A DNA stretch of 64,000 nucleotides from Minwuia sp. (GTDB taxonomy: Bacteria > Pseudomonadota > Alphaproteobacteria > Minwuiales > Minwuiaceae): positions 1 to 64,000 of the forward strand of contig JARGNO010000017.1 of assembly GCA_029213165.1 (NCBI GenBank). Direction: 5' to 3'. Numbering within the stretch: the first letter of the stretch is position 1; every line of letters begins with the position of its first letter. Of this stretch, positions 54,259 through 64,000 are shown piece by piece. Both the position numbers and the translations under genes were made by a program. The notes under the pieces were generated by a model. That model was not told where the DNA came from and did not search any database. It saw only the letters and a program-made list of their open reading frames with translations.

Positions 54259-56208
54259 TCAGACCCCGATCGCGTAGAAATAGAAGCTGACCAGCACGGC
54301 GACACCGATCAGCATGGCGAAGGCGTAGTGGTAGACATAACCGCTCTGCAGCAGGCTCGCCCGGCGGGCCAGCTTCAGAACCGTCGACGAAATGCCATCC
54401 GGGCCGAAGCCATCGATGACCTGACCGTCACCCCGCTTCCAGAAGATGCGTCCCAGCGCCCGGGCCGGCCGGATGAAGATCCAGTCGTAGAGTTCGTCGA
54501 AATACCACTTGTTCAGCAGGAACTGGTAGATCGCCTGATGCGTCCGCGCGAACGAACCAGGCAGTTCCGTGTTCCGGATGTACATCTGCCAGGCCAGTGC
54601 GATACCGGCAACGGAAACCACCAGCGGCAGCCATTTCACCCAGGTGGGCACGTCATGGGCATGTTCCAGCGCGGTGTGAATCGGCAGGATCAGGATCGCG
54701 TCGCCCCAGAACTCGTGCCAGTGATGCCCGGTCATCGGCCCGTAGAAGGCGATACCGGCAAAGACGGCACCCACGGCCAGAACGTAGAGCGGGATCATCA
54801 TGATGGGGGGCGAGTCGTGGATATGCGCCATGGTCTCGCGCGGTGCCCTCGGCTTGCCGTTGAAGGTCATGAACAGCAGACGCCAGGAATAGAAGGCGGT
54901 CATGAAGGCCGCGGCGATACCCATGATGAAGGCATATTCACCAAAGCTGGTATGCGCCGCGAAGGCACTCTCCAGGATCAGGTCCTTTGAATAGAACCCG
55001 GCAAAGCCGATCACGCCCGGGATGCCGATCCCCGCAAGCGCCAGCGAACCGATCCACATCATGAAGAATGTCTTCCTGATGTGCGGTGCGAGACCACCCA
55101 TCTTGCGCATGTCCTGCTCATCGGCGACGGCATGGATCACCGACCCGGCCCCCAGGAACAGCAGCGCCTTGAAGAAGGCATGGGTGAACAGGTGGAAGAT
55201 CGCCACCGGGTAGGCCGACAGGCCCGCCGCGAAGAACATGTAACCGAGCTGCGAACAGGTCGAATAGGCGATGACGCGCTTGATGTCGGTCTGCACCAGA
55301 CCCACGGTCGCCGCGAAGAAGGCCGTCGTGGCACCAACGACCGCAACCACGGCCAGTGCGTCCGGCGCATATTCGAACATCGGCGAACAGCGGGCGACCA
55401 GGAAGACGCCTGCCGTCACCATTGTCGCGGCATGGATCAGCGCGGAAACAGGTGTCGGGCCTTCCATCGCGTCCGGCAGCCAGGTGTGCAGCGGCAACTG
55501 GGCGGACTTGCCCATCGCGCCCAGGAACAGCAGCAGGCAGATCGTCGTGAGCGTATGAACCTCATACCCCAGGAACATGAAGGTGTGATCCACCATGTCC
55601 GGTGTCGCGGCGAAGACTGCTTCGAACGTCACGCTGTCATAGACCAGGAATATCCCGGCGATGCCCAGTGCGAAGCCGAAGTCACCCACGCGGTTGACGA
55701 TGAAGGCCTTCATCGCCGCCGCATTGGCAGACGGCTTGTGATACCAGAAGCCGATCAGCAGGTAGGACGCCAGGCCCACACCTTCCCAGCCGAAGTAGAG
55801 CTGCACGAAGTTGTCGCTGGTGACCAGCATCAGCATGGCGAAGGTGAACAGCGACAGATAGGCGAAGAAACGCGCCTTGGCCTTGTCATGGCTCATGTAG
55901 CCGATGGAATACCAGTGCACCAGGCAGGAAACGGTATTCACCACGACCAGCATCACGGCGGTCAGGCTGTCGATCTGCAGCGCCCAGCTGACCGCGAAGT
56001 CGCCGGACTTGATCCAGCTCAGCAGTTCGACGTGCGCCGGGCTGTGGCCGAAGGCGACCTGATAGAGGGTGACCCAGGACAGGATGGCAGCCAGGGTCAT
56101 CAGCAGGCTTGTGATCAGCATGGCGGCGCGGTCGCCGAGCGAACGCCCGAAGAAACCGGCCAGCAGGGCGCCGAGCAGCGGCGCGAAGGTGATCAGGACA
56201 TACATCAT
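54259..56208 (-). CDS. nuoL: NADH-quinone oxidoreductase subunit L
   Basis: 649 residues, about 15-16 membrane spans including the long lateral helix region near the C-terminus, which clasps the membrane arm. The antiporter core includes [40 protein letters not shown] and [17 protein letters not shown]. Two adjacent ATGs (56208 and 56205) make the start uncertain by one residue. The gap to nuoK is 11 bases. It is the distal proton-pumping subunit. Confidence 0.97.
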   Translation of the reverse strand: MMYVLITFAPLLGALLAGFFGRSLGDRAAMLITSLLMTLAAILSWVTLYQVAFGHSPAHVELLSWIKSGDFAVSWALQIDSLTAVMLVVVNTVSCLVHWYSIGYMSHDKAKARFFAYLSLFTFAMLMLVTSDNFVQLYFGWEGVGLASYLLIGFWYHKPSANAAAMKAFIVNRVGDFGFALGIAGIFLVYDSVTFEAVFAATPDMVDHTFMFLGYEVHTLTTICLLLFLGAMGKSAQLPLHTWLPDAMEGPTPVSALIHAATMVTAGVFLVARCSPMFEYAPDALAVVAVVGATTAFFAATVGLVQTDIKRVIAYSTCSQLGYMFFAAGLSAYPVAIFHLFTHAFFKALLFLGAGSVIHAVADEQDMRKMGGLAPHIRKTFFMMWIGSLALAGIGIPGVIGFAGFYSKDLILESAFAAHTSFGEYAFIMGIAAAFMTAFYSWRLLFMTFNGKPRAPRETMAHIHDSPPIMMIPLYVLAVGAVFAGIAFYGPMTGHHWHEFWGDAILILPIHTALEHAHDVPTWVKWLPLVVSVAGIALAWQMYIRNTELPGSFARTHQAIYQFLLNKWYFDELYDWIFIRPARALGRIFWKRGDGQVIDGFGPDGISSTVLKLARRASLLQSGYVYHYAFAMLIGVAVLVSFYFYAIGV

Positions 56209-56219
56209 GGCGGTCTCGA

Positions 56220-56528
56220 TCAGCCTTTCATCATGTTGATGTCTTCAACGGCGATGGAGCCGCGATTGCGGAAGTACACGACCAGGATGGCAAGGCCGAT
56301 GGCCGCCTCCCCCGCCGCGACGGTCAGCACGAACATCGCGAAGACCTGACCCACGAGGTCGTTCAGGTGGGTCGAGAACGCCACGAGGTTGATGTTGACG
56401 GCGAGCAGCATCAGCTCGATCGACATCAGGATGATGATGACGTTCTTGCGGTTCATGAAGATTCCGAAGATCCCCAGCGTGAACAGGATCGCCGCGACCG
56501 TCAGATAATGTCCGAGACCAATTTCCAT
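56220..56528 (-). CDS. nuoK: NADH-quinone oxidoreductase subunit K
   Basis: 102 residues with three membrane spans. The sequence [40 protein letters not shown] with its conserved glutamate, and [20 protein letters not shown] is diagnostic. It lies at the junction of the hydrophilic and antiporter arms of complex I and carries glutamates on the proton path. It follows nuoJ by 21 bases. Length matches the family (about 100). Confidence 0.97.
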   Translation of the reverse strand: MEIGLGHYLTVAAILFTLGIFGIFMNRKNVIIILMSIELMLLAVNINLVAFSTHLNDLVGQVFAMFVLTVAAGEAAIGLAILVVYFRNRGSIAVEDINMMKG

Positions 56529-56549
56529 ATGACTTCCCCTCGGCCCCCC

Positions 56550-57164
56550 TCAGACGCCCTGGCCGGGCTGGACCTTCTTGATCTCAACCGAGCTGTCCCG
56601 CGTGCGGCTGACCTGATCCGCGATACGCTGGCGACGCACACCGGGGCGCGAACGCAGGGTCAGCACGATGGCTCCGATCATGGCAACCAACAGGATCATG
56701 CCGGCCGCCTGGAACAGGTAGACGTAGCGGGTGTAGACCAGATCGCCCAGCGCGGCGACATTGCTGCGCAGGGCAGGATCCGGCGTGGGTGCGGCGGCGA
56801 CCGCCGCCGTCTCCGGTGCGATGACCCATGCGCCGACCACCATCAGGATTTCCACCAGCAGGATGAAGGAAACCAGCAGCCCGATGGGCAGATACTGCAG
56901 GAAACCCTGCCGCAGCTCGACGAAGTTGATGTCCAGCATCATGACGACGAACATGAACAGCACCGCGACCGCGCCGACATAGACGATGACCAGGATCATC
57001 GCCAGGAACTCAGCCCCCAGCAGCACGAACAGCCCCGCCGAATTGAAGAAGGCGAGAATCAGGAACAGCACGGAATGCACCGGGTTGCGCGACGCGATGA
57101 CCATCACGCCGCAGGCAACGGTGATCGTCGCGAACAGATAGAATGCCAACGCTGGCAGGATCAC
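56550..57164 (-). CDS. nuoJ: NADH-quinone oxidoreductase subunit J
   Basis: 204 residues from a GTG at 57164, with five membrane spans. It starts with ILPALAFYLFATITVACGVM, and contains the conserved EFLAMILVIVYVGAVAVLFM stretch. It is part of the proton-conducting region near the quinone site. AAGGGA lies about nine bases before the GTG. The 109-base gap to nuoI is the largest in this operon; it holds nothing recognisable. The C-terminal tail is charged and variable (RSRPGVRRQRIADQVSRTRD). Confidence 0.95.
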   Translation of the reverse strand: MILPALAFYLFATITVACGVMVIASRNPVHSVLFLILAFFNSAGLFVLLGAEFLAMILVIVYVGAVAVLFMFVVMMLDINFVELRQGFLQYLPIGLLVSFILLVEILMVVGAWVIAPETAAVAAAPTPDPALRSNVAALGDLVYTRYVYLFQAAGMILLVAMIGAIVLTLRSRPGVRRQRIADQVSRTRDSSVEIKKVQPGQGV

Positions 57165-57273
57165 GAGTCCATTCCCTTCATTCCAGTCGCCCCTTCAGCC
57201 CCTTGCCGGGCCACATCGTCACCGCGATCCCCTGATCGCGCCGCCGACACCTCAAGTCCAGCACCCACCGCGA

Positions 57274-57762
57274 TCAGCGGTAAGGCGCATCCGCAGCCAG
57301 ATTGGCCGCAATCTCCCGTTCCCACCGGTCGCCATTGGCAAGCAGCTTGTCCTTGTCATAGAACAGCTCCTCCCGCGTTTCGGTGGCAAATTCGTAGTTC
57401 GGTCCCTCGACAATCGCATCCACCGGGCAGGCTTCCTGACAGAAACCGCAATAGATGCACTTGGTCATGTCGATGTCGTAGCGCGTGGTCCGGCGGCTGC
57501 CGTCCTCGCGCGGTTCAGCTTCGATGGTAATGGCCAGCGCCGGGCAGATCGCCTCGCACAGCTTGCAGGCGATGCAGCGTTCCTCGCCGTTCGAATAGCG
57601 GCGCAGCGCATGTTCCCCCCGGAAACGCGGGCTGAGCGGCCCCTTCTCATAGGGGTAGTTCAGCGTCACCTTCGGTTTGAACATGTACTTCAGCGTCAGC
57701 CACATGCCGGAGCGCATGTCGCCCAGCAGGACAGCCCGCGCGGTACGGTCGAGAAATCCCAT
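57274..57762 (-). CDS. nuoI: NADH-quinone oxidoreductase subunit I (2x[4Fe-4S] ferredoxin)
   Basis: 162 residues with two ferredoxin motifs: [16 protein letters not shown] and [16 protein letters not shown], ligating clusters N6a and N6b. Upstream [17 protein letters not shown] is the usual approach to the first cluster. It passes electrons to the NuoB cluster next to the quinone. Spacing to nuoH is 23 bases. The N-terminal helix ([15 protein letters not shown]) anchors the subunit to the membrane arm. Length is typical for the alphaproteobacterial and mitochondrial type. Confidence 0.97.
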   Translation of the reverse strand: MGFLDRTARAVLLGDMRSGMWLTLKYMFKPKVTLNYPYEKGPLSPRFRGEHALRRYSNGEERCIACKLCEAICPALAITIEAEPREDGSRRTTRYDIDMTKCIYCGFCQEACPVDAIVEGPNYEFATETREELFYDKDKLLANGDRWEREIAANLAADAPYR

Positions 57763-57785
57763 GATCGCAGCCTCCTTGTCCTGCC

Positions 57786-58835
57786 TCAGCCCTGCAACAG
57801 TCCGCCATAGACCAGCACGCCGGAATAGAACACCACGGCGCCCAGCGAAATTGGCAGGAAGACCTTCCAGCCAAGCCGCATGAGCTGGTCATAGCGGTAA
57901 CGCGGCAGGGTTGCGCGTACCCAGATGAAGACGAAGAGAAGGAAACTGATCTTCAGCGCGAACCAGATCACGCCCGGAATGAAGGTTTCCCCCGGTATCG
58001 GTGAATGCCAGCCACCCAGGAACAGCAGGGTGGTCAGGCCGCACATCAGGATCATGTTCATGTACTCACCCAGGAAGAACAGGGCGAAGGTCATGGACGA
58101 ATATTCCACCTGATAGCCCGCCACCAGTTCGGCCTCTGCCTCCGGCAGGTCGAACGGATGACGGTTGGTCTCGGCCAGCGCCGAGATGAAGAAGATGATG
58201 AACATCGGAAACAGCGGCCAGACGTACCAGCCAAGGATGCCGCCATGTTCCAGCCCCAACAGGGAGGCGATACCGGCTGACGACTGCGCCTCCACGATCG
58301 CCGAGAGGTTCAGCGTACCCGCGAACAGCAGCACCGTGATGATGACGAAGCCGATGGAGACCTCGTATGAGACCATCTGCGCCGCAGAGCGCATCGCACC
58401 CAGGAAGGCATAGCGCGAATTCGAGGCCCAGCCTGCCATGACGATGCCATAGACACCCAGCGAGGAGATCGCGAAGAGGTACAGCACGCCGACATTGATA
58501 TCGGCCAGCACCCAGCCTGAATCGAACGGGATCACCGCCCAGCCGATCAGCGCCAGGATGAAGGTCAGCATCGGCGCGGCAACGAATACCGCCTTGTCCG
58601 CACCAGTCGGGAACACGGTTTCCTTCAGCAGCAGCTTGGCACCGTCGGCCAGCGGCTGCAGCAGGCCGAAGGGGCCAACCACATTGGGGCCGCGACGCAT
58701 CTGCATCGCACCGATGACCTTGCGCTCAGCCAGGGTCAGATAGGCCATGGCCAGCAGCATCGGCACCGCGATCAGCAGGATCTTGCCGAGGATGATCAGG
58801 AAGGGCAGCAGCCAGGCACTCCAGAACTCAACCAT
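57786..58835 (-). CDS. nuoH: NADH-quinone oxidoreductase subunit H
   Basis: 349 residues with eight membrane spans. It contains [40 protein letters not shown], and the loop [20 protein letters not shown] with the acidic residues that line the quinone entry. It docks the Q module onto the membrane arm. ATG 58835 (MVEFWSAW) is chosen over an in-frame ATG at 58859; it overlaps the nuoG stop by eight bases, so the pair is coupled. Confidence 0.97.
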   Translation of the reverse strand: MVEFWSAWLLPFLIILGKILLIAVPMLLAMAYLTLAERKVIGAMQMRRGPNVVGPFGLLQPLADGAKLLLKETVFPTGADKAVFVAAPMLTFILALIGWAVIPFDSGWVLADINVGVLYLFAISSLGVYGIVMAGWASNSRYAFLGAMRSAAQMVSYEVSIGFVIITVLLFAGTLNLSAIVEAQSSAGIASLLGLEHGGILGWYVWPLFPMFIIFFISALAETNRHPFDLPEAEAELVAGYQVEYSSMTFALFFLGEYMNMILMCGLTTLLFLGGWHSPIPGETFIPGVIWFALKISFLLFVFIWVRATLPRYRYDQLMRLGWKVFLPISLGAVVFYSGVLVYGGLLQG

Positions 58836-60894
58836 TGGTCCCCGTCGCCTCCCCTGCACCGGCCTTGCCGACAGAATAAAGCTCGGAACACTCGGCCATT
58901 GTCTGGCTGGCCCGCGCGATCGGGTTGGTCATGAAGTAGTCCGTGACCGGACAGGCGAACGGCGCATCCGACATCTCTCCGGCATCGTCCCGCACCGGAC
59001 CCTGCGTTCCGGGCCGTGCCAGGTCAACCATCTCGAACCCGTCGATCAGTTCGCCGATCCGTCCGCGCAGGGCGGAAATGTCGTCATAGGGCAGGGTGTG
59101 CTCCAGATGCGCCGAAAGCGCCCGCAGGATCTTCCAGTCCTCCCGCGCCTCGCCCGGTGTCTGGTTGGCAGGCTCTGCCATCTGAATGCGGCCTTCCGTG
59201 TTGATCCAGGTTCCGGCCTTTTCCGCATAGGCGGCCCCCGGCAGGATCACGTCCGCCGCATGGGCACCGGCGTCACCGTGGCTGCCCTGATAGATCACGA
59301 AGGCGTCGCTCAGGCCGGCAGTATCCACCTCATCCGCGCCCAGCAGGAACATGACCTCGACGCCACCCGCCAGCATCGCAGCCGCATCCTGACCACCGTC
59401 ACCCGGCACCAGGCCAAGCTCCAGCCCACCAACGCGGGAGGCGGCGGTGTGCAGGACCGAGAAACCGTTCCAGTCATCCGAGACCGCGCCGATCTGGTCG
59501 GCCAGCCTGCGCGCCGCAGCGTGAACCGCCGCGCCATCCTCACGCGCCAGCGCACCGGCACCGATGATGATCAGCGGCCGCTCGGCACCCTTCAGCACAT
59601 CGCAGAAGGAATGGCTGCCGTTCAGCAGTTCGGTCAGCGTCTCCGGGCCGGCGCCAAGATAGGTCGTCGGATAGGTCAGATCGGCATTCTCGCCGATCAC
59701 ACCGACCTTCAGCGCACCGGCAGACTGCACCCAGGCCTTGCGGATACGTGCGTTCAGCACCGCCGCTTCCTTGCGCGGATTGCTGCCGACCAGCAGCACC
59801 GCGTCCGCATCCTCGATACCGGCAATCGTCGCGTTGAACAGGTAGTCCCCGCGATGCGCGCCATCCAGCTTCGCGCCATCAGCGCGGCAGTCGATGTTCG
59901 GGCTGCCCAGCGCCGCCATCAGGTCCTTCAGCGCCGTCATTTCCTCCAGCGCCGCCATGTCACCGACGATGGCACCGATCTTAGACGGTTCGACCGACGC
60001 GACCTTCTCGCCAATGACGCGGAATGCCTCCGCCCAGCTTGCAGGCTTCAGACGCCCGTCGACCCGGACATAGGGACGGTCAAGCCGTTGGCGGCGCAGG
60101 CCGTCACAGGCAAAGCGGGTCTTGTCGGAAATCCATTCCTCGTTCACGTCCTCGTTCAGGCGCGGCATCACCCGCAGCACTTCGCGACCGCGCGCGTCGA
60201 TGCGGATGTTGCTGCCCAGCGCGTCCATCACGTCGATGCCCTCGGTCTTGCGCAACTCCCAGGGCCGCGCATTGAAGGCGTAGGGCTTGGAGGTCAGCGC
60301 ACCAACCGGGCAGAGGTCGATGACATTGCCCGAAAGTTCGCTGTCCACGACACTCTCCAGCGCCGTGATCTCCATGTTCTCACCGCGGTTGATCGCGCCG
60401 ATATCCGGCACGCCGGCCACTTCCTCGACAAAGCGGACGCAGCGAGTGCAGTGGATGCAACGGGTCATGATCGTCTTGATCAGCGGGCCCATGTACTTCT
60501 CTTTGACCGCGCGCTTGTTCTCGTCGTAGCGCGAACCGCCACGGCCATAGGCCATCGTCTGGTCCTGCAGGTCGCACTCACCGCCCTGGTCGCAGATCGG
60601 GCAATCCAGCGGATGATTGATCAGCAGGAACTCCATCACGCCTTCGCGCGCCTTCTTCACGGTCGGCGAGTCGGTATGGATGACCATGTTGTCACCGGCG
60701 GGCATGGCACAGCTGGCGATCGGCTTGGGTGCCTTCTCCATCTCCACCAGACACATGCGGCAATTGCCGGCGATGGACAGGCGCTCGTGATAGCAGAACC
60801 GGGGAATTTCCCGGCCCGCAGCCTCACAGGCCTGCAGCACCGTGGCACCTGCCGGTACCTCAACCTCGATCCCGTCTACTGTCAGCTTCGGCAT
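58828..60894 (-). CDS. nuoG: NADH-quinone oxidoreductase subunit G
   Basis: 688 residues, the largest hydrophilic subunit. The [2Fe-2S] site N1b is [15 protein letters not shown], followed by the His-ligated N5 and N4 clusters ([18 protein letters not shown] and [10 protein letters not shown]). The C-terminal molybdopterin-oxidoreductase-like domain has lost its cofactor, as usual. The size agrees with the alphaproteobacterial and mitochondrial form, which is shorter than E. coli NuoG. Its stop overlaps nuoH by eight bases. The gap to nuoF is 48 bases. Confidence 0.97.
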   Translation of the reverse strand: MPKLTVDGIEVEVPAGATVLQACEAAGREIPRFCYHERLSIAGNCRMCLVEMEKAPKPIASCAMPAGDNMVIHTDSPTVKKAREGVMEFLLINHPLDCPICDQGGECDLQDQTMAYGRGGSRYDENKRAVKEKYMGPLIKTIMTRCIHCTRCVRFVEEVAGVPDIGAINRGENMEITALESVVDSELSGNVIDLCPVGALTSKPYAFNARPWELRKTEGIDVMDALGSNIRIDARGREVLRVMPRLNEDVNEEWISDKTRFACDGLRRQRLDRPYVRVDGRLKPASWAEAFRVIGEKVASVEPSKIGAIVGDMAALEEMTALKDLMAALGSPNIDCRADGAKLDGAHRGDYLFNATIAGIEDADAVLLVGSNPRKEAAVLNARIRKAWVQSAGALKVGVIGENADLTYPTTYLGAGPETLTELLNGSHSFCDVLKGAERPLIIIGAGALAREDGAAVHAAARRLADQIGAVSDDWNGFSVLHTAASRVGGLELGLVPGDGGQDAAAMLAGGVEVMFLLGADEVDTAGLSDAFVIYQGSHGDAGAHAADVILPGAAYAEKAGTWINTEGRIQMAEPANQTPGEAREDWKILRALSAHLEHTLPYDDISALRGRIGELIDGFEMVDLARPGTQGPVRDDAGEMSDAPFACPVTDYFMTNPIARASQTMAECSELYSVGKAGAGEATGTNG

Positions 60895-60942
60895 GGCTTC
60901 CTGCCGTTCCCTCTATTCGTTCCCAGTTCGCACGGACGGCCT

Positions 60943-62220
60943 TCAGGCGGCCTGCTTGCGATACTCAAGTATCCGACGCTCCATCTCTGGCCGGAAATGC
61001 CTGATCAGACCCTGAATCGGCCATGCGGCCGCATCCCCCAGAGCACAGATCGTGTGACCCTCAACCTGCTTCGTCACCTCGTAGAGCTGATCGATCTCGC
61101 CCACTGAGGCCTGCCCGCGCACCATCCGGGTCAGCACCCGGTACATCCAGCCGGTGCCTTCCCGGCAAGGGGTACACTGCCCGCAGCTTTCATGCATGTA
61201 GAAATGCGCCAGATTGGCGATTGCCTCGACGATGTCGGTGGACTTGTCCATGACAATCACCGCTGCCGTGCCGAGACCCGACTGCTCCGCCTTCAGGCTG
61301 TCGAAATCCATCAGCACCTCGTCGCAGACAGACTTCGGCAGCATCGGCACCGAAGACCCGCCCGGAATGATGGCCAGCAGGTTGTCCCAGCCGCCGCGCA
61401 CGCCACCGCAATGCTTCTCGATCAGTTCCTTCAGCGGGATACCCATTTCCTCTTCGACGTTGCAGGGCGTGTTCACATGCCCTGAAACGCAGAACAGCTT
61501 GGTCCCGGTGTTGTTCGGGCGGCCAAGCCCGGCAAACCAGGCCGCACCGCGCCGCAGGATTTCCGGTGCCACCGCAATGGATTCGACATTGTTCACAGTG
61601 GACGGGCAGCCATAAAGGCCGACGGCCGCAGGGAAAGGCGGCTTCAGCCGGGGTTGGCCCTTCTTGCCCTCCAGGCTTTCTATCAGCGCCGTCTCCTCGC
61701 CGCAAATATAGGCCCCGGCACCGCGATGCAGGACAATGTCGTAGTCGTAACCGGAACCGCAGGCATTCTTGCCGATCAGGCCAGCCTCATAGGCTTCCTC
61801 GATCGCCGCCTGCAGCACCCGTGCCTCCATGACGAATTCGCCACGGATATAGATGTAAGCCGCACTCGCCTTCATGGAGAAACCCGCGACCAGGCAACCT
61901 TCCAGCAGCCGATGCGGGTCGTTGCGCATGATCTCCCGGTCCTTGCATGTCCCGGGTTCGGATTCGTCCGCATTCACAACCAGATAGGACGGGCGACCGT
62001 CGGATTCCTTGGGCATGAAAGACCACTTCAGCCCCGTCGGAAAACCGGCGCCACCCCGGCCACGCAGACCGGATTCCTTGATCTGGCCGATGATGCTGTC
62101 GGGCCCCATGTCCAGAAGTGCCTTGGTATTGTCCCAGATTCCGCGCTTCTGCGCGTCAGCCAGGTTCCAGGGCTGGTCACCATAGAGATTGGTGAAGATA
62201 CGATCCTTGTCCTGCAGCAT
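60943..62220 (-). CDS. nuoF: NADH-quinone oxidoreductase subunit F
   Basis: 425 residues. The FMN/NADH site includes [19 protein letters not shown] and [14 protein letters not shown], and [12 protein letters not shown] binds cluster N3 with a later cysteine. It oxidises NADH and passes electrons from FMN to the chain. The start shares one base with the nuoE stop. Length is normal. Confidence 0.97.
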   Translation of the reverse strand: MLQDKDRIFTNLYGDQPWNLADAQKRGIWDNTKALLDMGPDSIIGQIKESGLRGRGGAGFPTGLKWSFMPKESDGRPSYLVVNADESEPGTCKDREIMRNDPHRLLEGCLVAGFSMKASAAYIYIRGEFVMEARVLQAAIEEAYEAGLIGKNACGSGYDYDIVLHRGAGAYICGEETALIESLEGKKGQPRLKPPFPAAVGLYGCPSTVNNVESIAVAPEILRRGAAWFAGLGRPNNTGTKLFCVSGHVNTPCNVEEEMGIPLKELIEKHCGGVRGGWDNLLAIIPGGSSVPMLPKSVCDEVLMDFDSLKAEQSGLGTAAVIVMDKSTDIVEAIANLAHFYMHESCGQCTPCREGTGWMYRVLTRMVRGQASVGEIDQLYEVTKQVEGHTICALGDAAAWPIQGLIRHFRPEMERRILEYRKQAA

Positions 62221-62834
62221 CAGGATGCCCCCTCGACACGATCCAGCAGCGTCTTGCGCCCCTCGGCCGGTTCGGAGAACCGGCGCCCGTTCACCGGACC
62301 CGGCGCAGGCACATCGTCCTTCGCAAGCCGGTCCAGCAGGTTGGTGCAGCTTTCGTAGTCCAGATCCTCATAGAAATCGTCATTGATCTGGATCATGGGT
62401 GCGTTGCAGCAGGCGCCCAGGCACTCGACTTCCACCAGCGAGAACTGGCCATCGTCCGAAACACCGGCGTGGCTGAGACCGGTCCTGTCCTTGATGGCAC
62501 GGCGGAGTTCATCCGCGCCGCGCAGCCAGCATGGCGTCGTGCGACAGAGCTGCAGGTGGAATTTGCCCACGGGGGCCAGGTTGTACATCGTGTAGAAGGT
62601 CGCGACCTCATAGGCGCGGATGTAGGGCATGCCCAGTTTTTCCGCGACACAGCGGATCGCGGCCTGGGGCAGCCAGCCATGCTGGCGCTGCGCCAGGTCC
62701 AGCAGGGGCATCACCGCGCTCTGCTGCCGCCCCTCAGGATAGCGCGCGATGATCTTTTCCGCCTGAGCCCAGACCTCCGGCTCGAATTCGAAGCTGGCCG
62801 GCTGTTCCACGGCGGGTCCCGCAGCACCACTCAT
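62220..62834 (-). CDS. nuoE: NADH-quinone oxidoreductase subunit E
   Basis: 204 residues of thioredoxin-like fold. The [2Fe-2S] cluster N1a ligands are in [15 protein letters not shown] and [16 protein letters not shown]. It also has [20 protein letters not shown], the usual N-terminal helix region. ATG 62834 is favoured since it overlaps the nuoD stop by four bases; the in-frame upstream extension to 62960 lies inside nuoD and is rejected. It works with NuoF in the NADH-dehydrogenase module. Confidence 0.97.
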   Translation of the reverse strand: MSGAAGPAVEQPASFEFEPEVWAQAEKIIARYPEGRQQSAVMPLLDLAQRQHGWLPQAAIRCVAEKLGMPYIRAYEVATFYTMYNLAPVGKFHLQLCRTTPCWLRGADELRRAIKDRTGLSHAGVSDDGQFSLVEVECLGACCNAPMIQINDDFYEDLDYESCTNLLDRLAKDDVPAPGPVNGRRFSEPAEGRKTLLDRVEGAS

Positions 62835-64000
62835 CGGTCGATCTCCCCGAAAACCACATCCAGCGATCCGACGATCGCCACCGTATCGGCCAACTGGTAG
62901 CCCTTCGACAGGAAGTCCGTCGCGTGGAGGTGACGATAGCCAGGCGCTGAAATCTTGCACTTGTAGGGTTTGTTGCTGCCGTCCGAGACCAGGTAGACAC
63001 CGAATTCGCCCTTGGGGGCCTCAACGGCGGCATAGACCTCGCCTTCCGGCACATGGAAGCCTTCCGTATAGAGCTTGAAGTGATGGATCAGCGCTTCCAT
63101 CGACTGCTTCATCTCTCCACGTTTCGGTGGCGTGACCTTGCGGTCCACGGAACTGGCGGGGCCATCCGGCATCCGCTCCAGCACCTGCTCGATGATCCTC
63201 AGCGACTGGCGCATTTCCTCCAGCCGACAGAGATACCTCTCGAAGCAGTCACCGGTCTTGCCGACGGGAATGTCGAAATCAAACGCCTCGTAACCGTCAT
63301 AGGGCTGCGACTTGCGCAGGTCCCACGGCACGCCACAGGCCCGCAGCATCACGCCGGAAAAGCCCCAGTCCAGGGCGTCATCGACACTCAGACCGCCAAT
63401 ATCGACATTGCGCTGACGGAAGATGCGGTTCTCTGTCAGCAGCCCCTCGACATCATCCAGGAACTTCGGGAACGTCTTGCACCAGGCCAGTATCTTCTCC
63501 GGCATGTCCGCCGGAATATCCTGATGCACACCGCCGGGCCGGTAGTAGGCCGCATGCAGCCGCGCGCCCGACGCCGCCTCGTAGAACTCCATCAGCTTCT
63601 CGCGCTCCTCGAAGCCCCAGAGCGTCGGCGTCATCGCACCAACGTCCATGGCCTGCGTGGTGCAGTTCAGCAGATGGTTCAGCAGCCGCCCGATCTCCGC
63701 GAACAGCACGCGGATCGCCTGGCCACGGGCCGGAACCTCCAGCCCCAGCAACCGCTCCGTCGCCAGGCAGAAGGCGTGCTCCTGATTCATCGGCGCGACA
63801 TAGTCCAACCGGTCGAAGTACGGCATGGCCTGCAGGTAGGTCTTGTATTCGATCAGCTTCTCGGTGCCGCGATGCAGCAGACCGATATGCGGATCAGCCC
63901 GCTCCACGATCTCGCCGTCCAGTTCCAGCACCAGACGCAGCACACCATGCGCTGCCGGATGCTGCGGACCGAAGTTCATCATGTAGTTCTTGATCTCGAC
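62831..64000 (-). CDS. nuoD: NADH-quinone oxidoreductase subunit D, N-terminus cut by window edge
   Basis: 389 codons are visible. The frame remains open to base 64000, where it reads [19 protein letters not shown], so a few N-terminal residues lie beyond the edge; the ATG at 63982 is internal. The hydrogenase-like large subunit shows [20 protein letters not shown] (with quinone-site residues) and [20 protein letters not shown]. It forms the quinone chamber with NuoB. Its stop overlaps nuoE by four bases. nuoA, nuoB and nuoC are expected immediately to the right. Confidence 0.96.
   Translation of the reverse strand, partial: VEIKNYMMNFGPQHPAAHGVLRLVLELDGEIVERADPHIGLLHRGTEKLIEYKTYLQAMPYFDRLDYVAPMNQEHAFCLATERLLGLEVPARGQAIRVLFAEIGRLLNHLLNCTTQAMDVGAMTPTLWGFEEREKLMEFYEAASGARLHAAYYRPGGVHQDIPADMPEKILAWCKTFPKFLDDVEGLLTENRIFRQRNVDIGGLSVDDALDWGFSGVMLRACGVPWDLRKSQPYDGYEAFDFDIPVGKTGDCFERYLCRLEEMRQSLRIIEQVLERMPDGPASSVDRKVTPPKRGEMKQSMEALIHHFKLYTEGFHVPEGEVYAAVEAPKGEFGVYLVSDGSNKPYKCKISAPGYRHLHATDFLSKGYQLADTVAIVGSLDVVFGEIDR

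Noticed and set aside
58747-61107. 786-codon plus-strand open frame opposite nuoG
   Set aside because: No domain is visible and codon composition is that of an antisense frame; nuoG on the other strand is certain.

Overview
This 64 kb window is a high-GC, gene-dense stretch of a bacterial chromosome, most likely an alphaproteobacterium of the Rhodospirillales type. The reasons are the order of the complex I operon (nuoD to nuoN, continuing into birA, coaX, ribonuclease J, methylmalonyl-CoA epimerase and a DUF1467 protein), an Hsp20-DUF1150 pair behind an alphaproteobacterial-style heat-shock promoter, a CP4-like EPSP synthase, an ELM1-family protein and a brnTA module. No rRNA, tRNA, CRISPR array, insertion sequence or prophage was seen. 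The left edge cuts a 2-oxoacid:ferredoxin oxidoreductase alpha subunit and the right edge cuts nuoD.

Region 1 (1-14.8 kb) is accessory metabolism: korA, a lone methyltransferase, an EamA exporter, an AtuA-like protein, Ada, an enoyl-CoA hydratase/phosphotransferase pair, and a translationally coupled trio (PLP lyase, M24 peptidase, Asp/Glu-racemase-like protein) that resembles part of ectoine-utilisation clusters. These are followed by a glycosyltransferase/FkbM methyltransferase pair and an LLM-class oxidoreductase. Region 2 (14.8-16.4 kb) holds a probable toxin-antitoxin pair with an ADP-ribosyltransferase-like toxin and its own promoter/operator, then the DUF1150-Hsp20 operon with a clear RpoH promoter.

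Region 3 (16.5-25.1 kb) has aroA, cmk and rpsA. The usual aroA-cmk-rpsA neighbourhood is split by a lutAB operon, whose third gene is a small membrane protein instead of lutC, and by an acyl-CoA ligase overlapping cmk. Region 4 (25.1-29.4 kb) is an ELM1/2OG-oxygenase/unknown 648-residue protein operon and brnTA. Region 5 (29.4-33.7 kb) is a four-gene operon joined by 4-base overlaps (aldo/keto reductase, class V PLP enzyme, cysteine-dioxygenase-like cupin, four-domain rhodanese) that looks like an undescribed sulfur-compound pathway.

Region 6 (34-47.5 kb) carries the TamA/TamB envelope system, with TamA probably beginning at a CTG codon as a lipoprotein, then a flavodoxin-like reductase and the glyQ-glyS-ppdK operon. 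Region 7 (46.7-64 kb) is the complex I operon and its conserved downstream genes, with a GNAT acetyltransferase inserted between nuoN and birA. Smaller signals include two copies of a GC-rich intergenic repeat about 40 kb apart, a rho-independent terminator after rpsA, and two strong stem-loops with C-rich loops that may be small RNAs. All function calls come from reading motifs by eye; no database search was run.
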